A DNA stretch of 64,000 nt from CAVQBJ01 sp963710725 (GTDB taxonomy: Bacteria; Actinomycetota; Thermoleophilia; Solirubrobacterales; Solirubrobacteraceae), in assembly GCA_963710725.1 (NCBI GenBank), contig CAVQBJ010000008.1:868001-932000 (forward strand). Direction: 5' to 3'. The notes under the pieces were generated by a model. That model did not search any database, was not told the origin of the DNA, and worked only from the letters and a program-made list of their open reading frames with translations. Below are positions 61,234 to 64,000 of this stretch, in pieces; position 1 is the first letter of the stretch, and the number at the start of each line of letters is the position of its first letter. Position numbers and translations under genes: made by a program.

Positions 61234-62049
61234 TCAGCGGGCGCCGACCGGGGTCCGCGGCGCGGAGCGCATCGGGGCGACGCCCTCAGGCGGCAGCCGG
61301 CGCAGGCGCCGGATCCCGCGCAGGTCCTCGAGCGCCGTGGCCACGATGTCGACGCGCGAGTCGGGGTCGTCCTGCCAGCGCACCGGCACCTCGGCGATCG
61401 TCATCTGCTCGCGCTCGGCGAGCACGAGCAGCTCGGTGTCGAAGAACCAGTTGTCGTCCTCGATCATCGGCAGCAGCCGCTGCACGGCCGACCGGCGCGC
61501 GGCCTTGAAGCCGCACTGGGCGTCGGAGAAGCGCACGCCGAGCGACAGGCGCAGCAGACGGTTGTAGCTGCGCGAGATGAGCTCGCGCTTCGGTCCGCGG
61601 GTCACCGCCGCGCCGGGCGCGAGCCGTGAGCCGATCGCGATGTCCGCCTCGCCGGCAAGCAGCGGCGCCACCAGCGCCCGCAGGTGCTCGAGGTCGGTCG
61701 ACAGGTCGACGTCCATGTAGGCGACGACAGCGGCGTCGCTCCCTGACCACGCGGCGCGCAGCGCGCGTCCGCGTCCCTTCTGCTCGAGCCGCAGGTGACG
61801 GACGAGCGGGAGCTCGCGCGCGAGTGCGGCGGCGATCCGTGGCGTGGCGTCGACGCTCGCGTTGTCGGCGATCGTGATGCGGAAGTCGATGTCGCGCAGC
61901 GACGTCGCGAGATGCCGGTAGAGGCGCAGCACACTGTGACGCAGCTGGCGCTCCTCGTTGTAGACGGGGATGACGATGTCGAGGTCGGGCGGGTCGTAGC
62001 CGCGCTCGACGGCGGTGGCGGTGGAGATGTGGGGGGTGTCGATGAGCAT
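61234..62049 (-). CDS. Glycosyltransferase family 2 (dolichyl-phosphate glucosyltransferase-like)
   Basis: 271 residues from the ATG at 62049. The GT-A core is DIVIPVYNEERQLRHSV, IADNASVDATPRIAAAL, the metal-binding AYMDVDLSTDLEHLRAL, and the acceptor block YNRLLRLSLGVRFSDAQCGF with DNWFFDTELL. It resembles dolichyl/polyprenyl-phosphate beta-glucosyltransferases, which load a sugar on a lipid carrier at the cytoplasmic face. No membrane helix is present. It may supply donors for GT39 or cell-wall glycosylation. Confidence 0.87.
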   Translation of the reverse strand: MLIDTPHISTATAVERGYDPPDLDIVIPVYNEERQLRHSVLRLYRHLATSLRDIDFRITIADNASVDATPRIAAALARELPLVRHLRLEQKGRGRALRAAWSGSDAAVVAYMDVDLSTDLEHLRALVAPLLAGEADIAIGSRLAPGAAVTRGPKRELISRSYNRLLRLSLGVRFSDAQCGFKAARRSAVQRLLPMIEDDNWFFDTELLVLAEREQMTIAEVPVRWQDDPDSRVDIVATALEDLRGIRRLRRLPPEGVAPMRSAPRTPVGAR

Positions 62050-62077
62050 GCCTCCACTCTCCCCGACCGCCGTGGTA

Positions 62078-63685
62078 TCAGCCTGTGGCGCCTCTGAGGG
62101 TTGGCTGAGACTCCTCGCTTCCGGGCGCGGGCGGGCCGCCGGCGAGCGGGAGCAGGACGGTGAACACCGCCCCGCCGTCCGGCGCGTTAGCCGCGTGCAC
62201 CTCGCCGTCGTGAGCACGGACGATCCCCTGCACGATCGCCAGTCCGAGCCCGGCGCCGCCGCGGCCGCGGCTGCGCCCGGGGTCCGAGCGCCAGAAGCGC
62301 TCGAAGATGCGGTCGTCGACGCCGTCGGGCAGGCCGGGTCCGTGGTCGCGGACGGTCAGCACGGCGCGCCGCCCCTCGCTCGCCAGGCCGACCTCGATCG
62401 GCGTGCCCGCCGGGGTGTGGGCGATCGCGTTGCGCAAGAGGTTCGCCAGGACCTGGTGGAGCTGATCGGGGTCGCCCGCGACCGGCGGCGCCTCGCCGTG
62501 CACCTCGATGAGGCGGCCGGGATCGGTCGCCCGCGCGTCGGCCACCGCTCGCTCGGCGAGCTCGGCGAGCTGGACGCGCTCGGTGCGCGTCTCTGGCAGC
62601 TCGTCCAGGCGCGCGAGCATCAGCAGCTCCTCGACCAGCACGCCCATGCGGGCCGCCTCGGCCTCGATGCGCTCCATCGCCTTGGCGAGGTCGGCGGGCT
62701 CGCTGGTGGCGCCGAGGCGGAACAGCTCGGCGTAGCCGCGGATCGAGGCGAGCGGCGTGCGCAGCTCGTGCGACGCGTCGGAGAGAAAGCGCCGCAGCCG
62801 GTCCTCGCTTGCGCGCCGATCCGCGAAGGCCTGCTCGATCGTGACGAGCATCTCATTGAGCGCGACCCCGAGCCGCCCGACCTCGGTCCGCGGCGTGGCC
62901 GGCGAGACGCGCCGCGAGAGGTCCCCGCCGGCGATCTCCTCGGCCACCCGGCCCATGCGGTCGAGCGGTCGCAGGCCGACGCCGATGACGACCCAGGCCA
63001 GCGCCACGAGCGCGAGCAGCACGGCCGCGGCAACGAGCAGCTCGACGAGCAGCAGCCGGTGCAGCGTCGCCGTGACGTCGCTCAGCGGCACCGCCACGAT
63101 CGTCGTGCCGCCGGAGGCGTTGGCCATGGCCACGACGCGGTAGGAGAGGCCGCTCGTTCCGGTCGAGGCGGCCGTGAACACGTGCGGGTGCGCGAGCGAC
63201 GTCGTCACCGGGTAGTGCTTCGGCAAGGAGGGATACGCGCCGCTCGTCTCCCCGCTGAACGTGTAGACCACGGGGTTGCCGAGGACCTCGCCGCTCGGGC
63301 TGAGGCGCTCGCCGAACGTGCCCGGCGGCGCGAACGCGCCTGGGGCCGGTCCGCCGCCCGGCCCGCCCGGGCCGCCGTGGTCGTAGTGCCCGAAGCCGGG
63401 AACGCCGGCCGGCGGGCGATTGAACAGCAGGCCACTCGGCGCACCGCCGGTCCCGGTCGCGCCGGTCGCGCCGGTGCCGCCGCCCGGGCCGCCGCCGGCG
63501 ATGCCCCCGCCGCCGCCGAGCGTCCCGAGCTGCTGCGAGATCGGCTCGATGGCCGAGGCGACCTGCTGGTCGACGCGGTTGTAGAGGAAGGCGCGCTGCG
63601 CGGTGTAGGTCGCGATCCCGGCGACGGCCAATCCGGCCGCCACGAGCACGACGAGCCCGACGAGCAGCCGCGCGCGGAGGGACAT
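62078..63685 (-). CDS. Sensor histidine kinase (HAMP-HisKA-HATPase)
   Basis: 535 residues. Membrane helices at about 8-27 and 213-237 flank an extracellular domain of about 185 residues that begins with a Gly-rich, collagen-like stretch (GGGPGGGTGATGATGTGG). HAMP follows, then the phospho-His box SDASHELRTPLASIRGYAE, the N box LLRNAIAHTP and the G boxes DHGPGLPDG and GGAGLGLAIV. It is the partner of the response regulator 3 nt upstream. Resembles the mycobacterial TrcS/TcrY group. The signal is unknown. Confidence 0.92.
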   Translation of the reverse strand: MSLRARLLVGLVVLVAAGLAVAGIATYTAQRAFLYNRVDQQVASAIEPISQQLGTLGGGGGIAGGGPGGGTGATGATGTGGAPSGLLFNRPPAGVPGFGHYDHGGPGGPGGGPAPGAFAPPGTFGERLSPSGEVLGNPVVYTFSGETSGAYPSLPKHYPVTTSLAHPHVFTAASTGTSGLSYRVVAMANASGGTTIVAVPLSDVTATLHRLLLVELLVAAAVLLALVALAWVVIGVGLRPLDRMGRVAEEIAGGDLSRRVSPATPRTEVGRLGVALNEMLVTIEQAFADRRASEDRLRRFLSDASHELRTPLASIRGYAELFRLGATSEPADLAKAMERIEAEAARMGVLVEELLMLARLDELPETRTERVQLAELAERAVADARATDPGRLIEVHGEAPPVAGDPDQLHQVLANLLRNAIAHTPAGTPIEVGLASEGRRAVLTVRDHGPGLPDGVDDRIFERFWRSDPGRSRGRGGAGLGLAIVQGIVRAHDGEVHAANAPDGGAVFTVLLPLAGGPPAPGSEESQPTLRGATG

Positions 63686-63688
63686 GCG

Positions 63689-64000
63689 CTAGGAGCTGGC
63701 GGCGTCGCGCCCGGCGGCGGCGGCGGACGCCTTCGGCAGGCGCAGCGAGTAGCCGACCCCGCGAACGGTGTGGATCAGCGACGGGCCGTCCGCGTCGACC
63801 TTCTTGCGCAGGTAGCTGATGTAGGTCTCGAGCACGCGGCCGTCGCCCCCGAAGTCGTAGCTCCACACGTGGTCGAGCAGCTGCGCGCGGGTCATCACGC
63901 GGCGCGGGTTGAGCATGAGATACCGCAGGAGGCGGTACTCGGTGGCCGTGAGCTCGATCGGGCGCCCGCCGCGCGTGACCTCGCGCGTGTCGTCGTCGAG
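63689..64000 (-). CDS. OmpR-family response regulator, 5' end outside the window
   Basis: The frame continues past the window edge, so the receiver domain is not seen. The visible ~100 residues are the winged-helix effector: REVTRGGRPIELTATEYRLL, then RRVMTRAQLLDHVWSYDFGG, VLETYISYLRKKVD, and HTVRGVGYSLR. This is the classical OmpR/PhoB DNA-binding fold. The stop precedes the kinase start by 3 nt, so both are co-translated. Confidence 0.92.
   Translation of the reverse strand, partial: LDDDTREVTRGGRPIELTATEYRLLRYLMLNPRRVMTRAQLLDHVWSYDFGGDGRVLETYISYLRKKVDADGPSLIHTVRGVGYSLRLPKASAAAAGRDAASS

Overview
This 64 kb window is chromosomal DNA of a very GC-rich actinobacterium. GTG and TTG starts are common, there are many 4-nt stop/start overlaps, and the initiator tRNA has a C1-U72 end. 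An IlvG-type acetolactate synthase, a WxL-like surface protein, numerous TetR regulators and Gly-rich low-complexity inserts fit the class Thermoleophilia (Solirubrobacter/Conexibacter-like). That placement is an inference from style and remembered homologues, not from a marker gene. No rRNA, CRISPR array, transposase or integrase was seen.

Layout. 1-13.4 kb is mostly housekeeping: a 5'-truncated SPOR-like/zinc-ribbon/secreted phosphatase operon, an esterase, a phoU-ECF sigma-anti-sigma operon, a secreted subtilase, a fatty-acid desaturase, an HtrA-type protease, and a thiolase followed by an FprA-type ferredoxin reductase. 13.5-26.2 kb holds an HXXEE membrane protein, tRNA-Cys, an L-2-hydroxyglutarate oxidase with a damaged start, and two exporters each paired with a regulator (TetR, MarR). 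It also has two more TetR genes, a hydrolase, a GT39 mannosyltransferase-like protein and a diguanylate cyclase. 26.3-37 kb holds a KimA-like potassium/APC permease, an orphan tandem-domain protein, an SDR without catalytic residues back-to-back with xthA, and a stand-alone LigD polymerase domain. It continues with a small secreted peptide with its own terminator, a beta-lactamase-fold hydrolase and a UvrA2-like ABC protein.

37-54 kb looks accessory and stress- or drug-related: VOC proteins, an AraC regulator, a secreted hydrolase, SRPBCC, an AAC(6')-like acetyltransferase, a quinone oxidoreductase, tandem DUF899 proteins and a rifampin phosphotransferase. It goes on with a MerR/reductase pair, a lipoprotein amidase, a frameshifted topoisomerase IB, and an MFS/TetR pair around a perfect 30-bp palindrome. 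The segment 50.8-54.1 kb is bracketed by the initiator tRNA-Met gene and a 26-nt partial copy of it, which may be the scar of an integration. 54-64 kb returns to core functions: Ppx/GppA, IlvG, a fluoride riboswitch driving two crcB (fluC) genes and a triple-DUF190 protein, a WxL-like protein, an SDR, a GT2 glycosyltransferase and a histidine kinase/response regulator pair cut by the window edge.

The least explained signals are a ~255-bp structured intergenic repeat present twice in inverted orientation (3750-4004 and 24039-24298), an 11-codon leader ORF between the fluoride riboswitch and crcB, a ribosome-site hairpin on the htrA-like mRNA, and the tRNA-Met fragment next to the broken topoisomerase gene.
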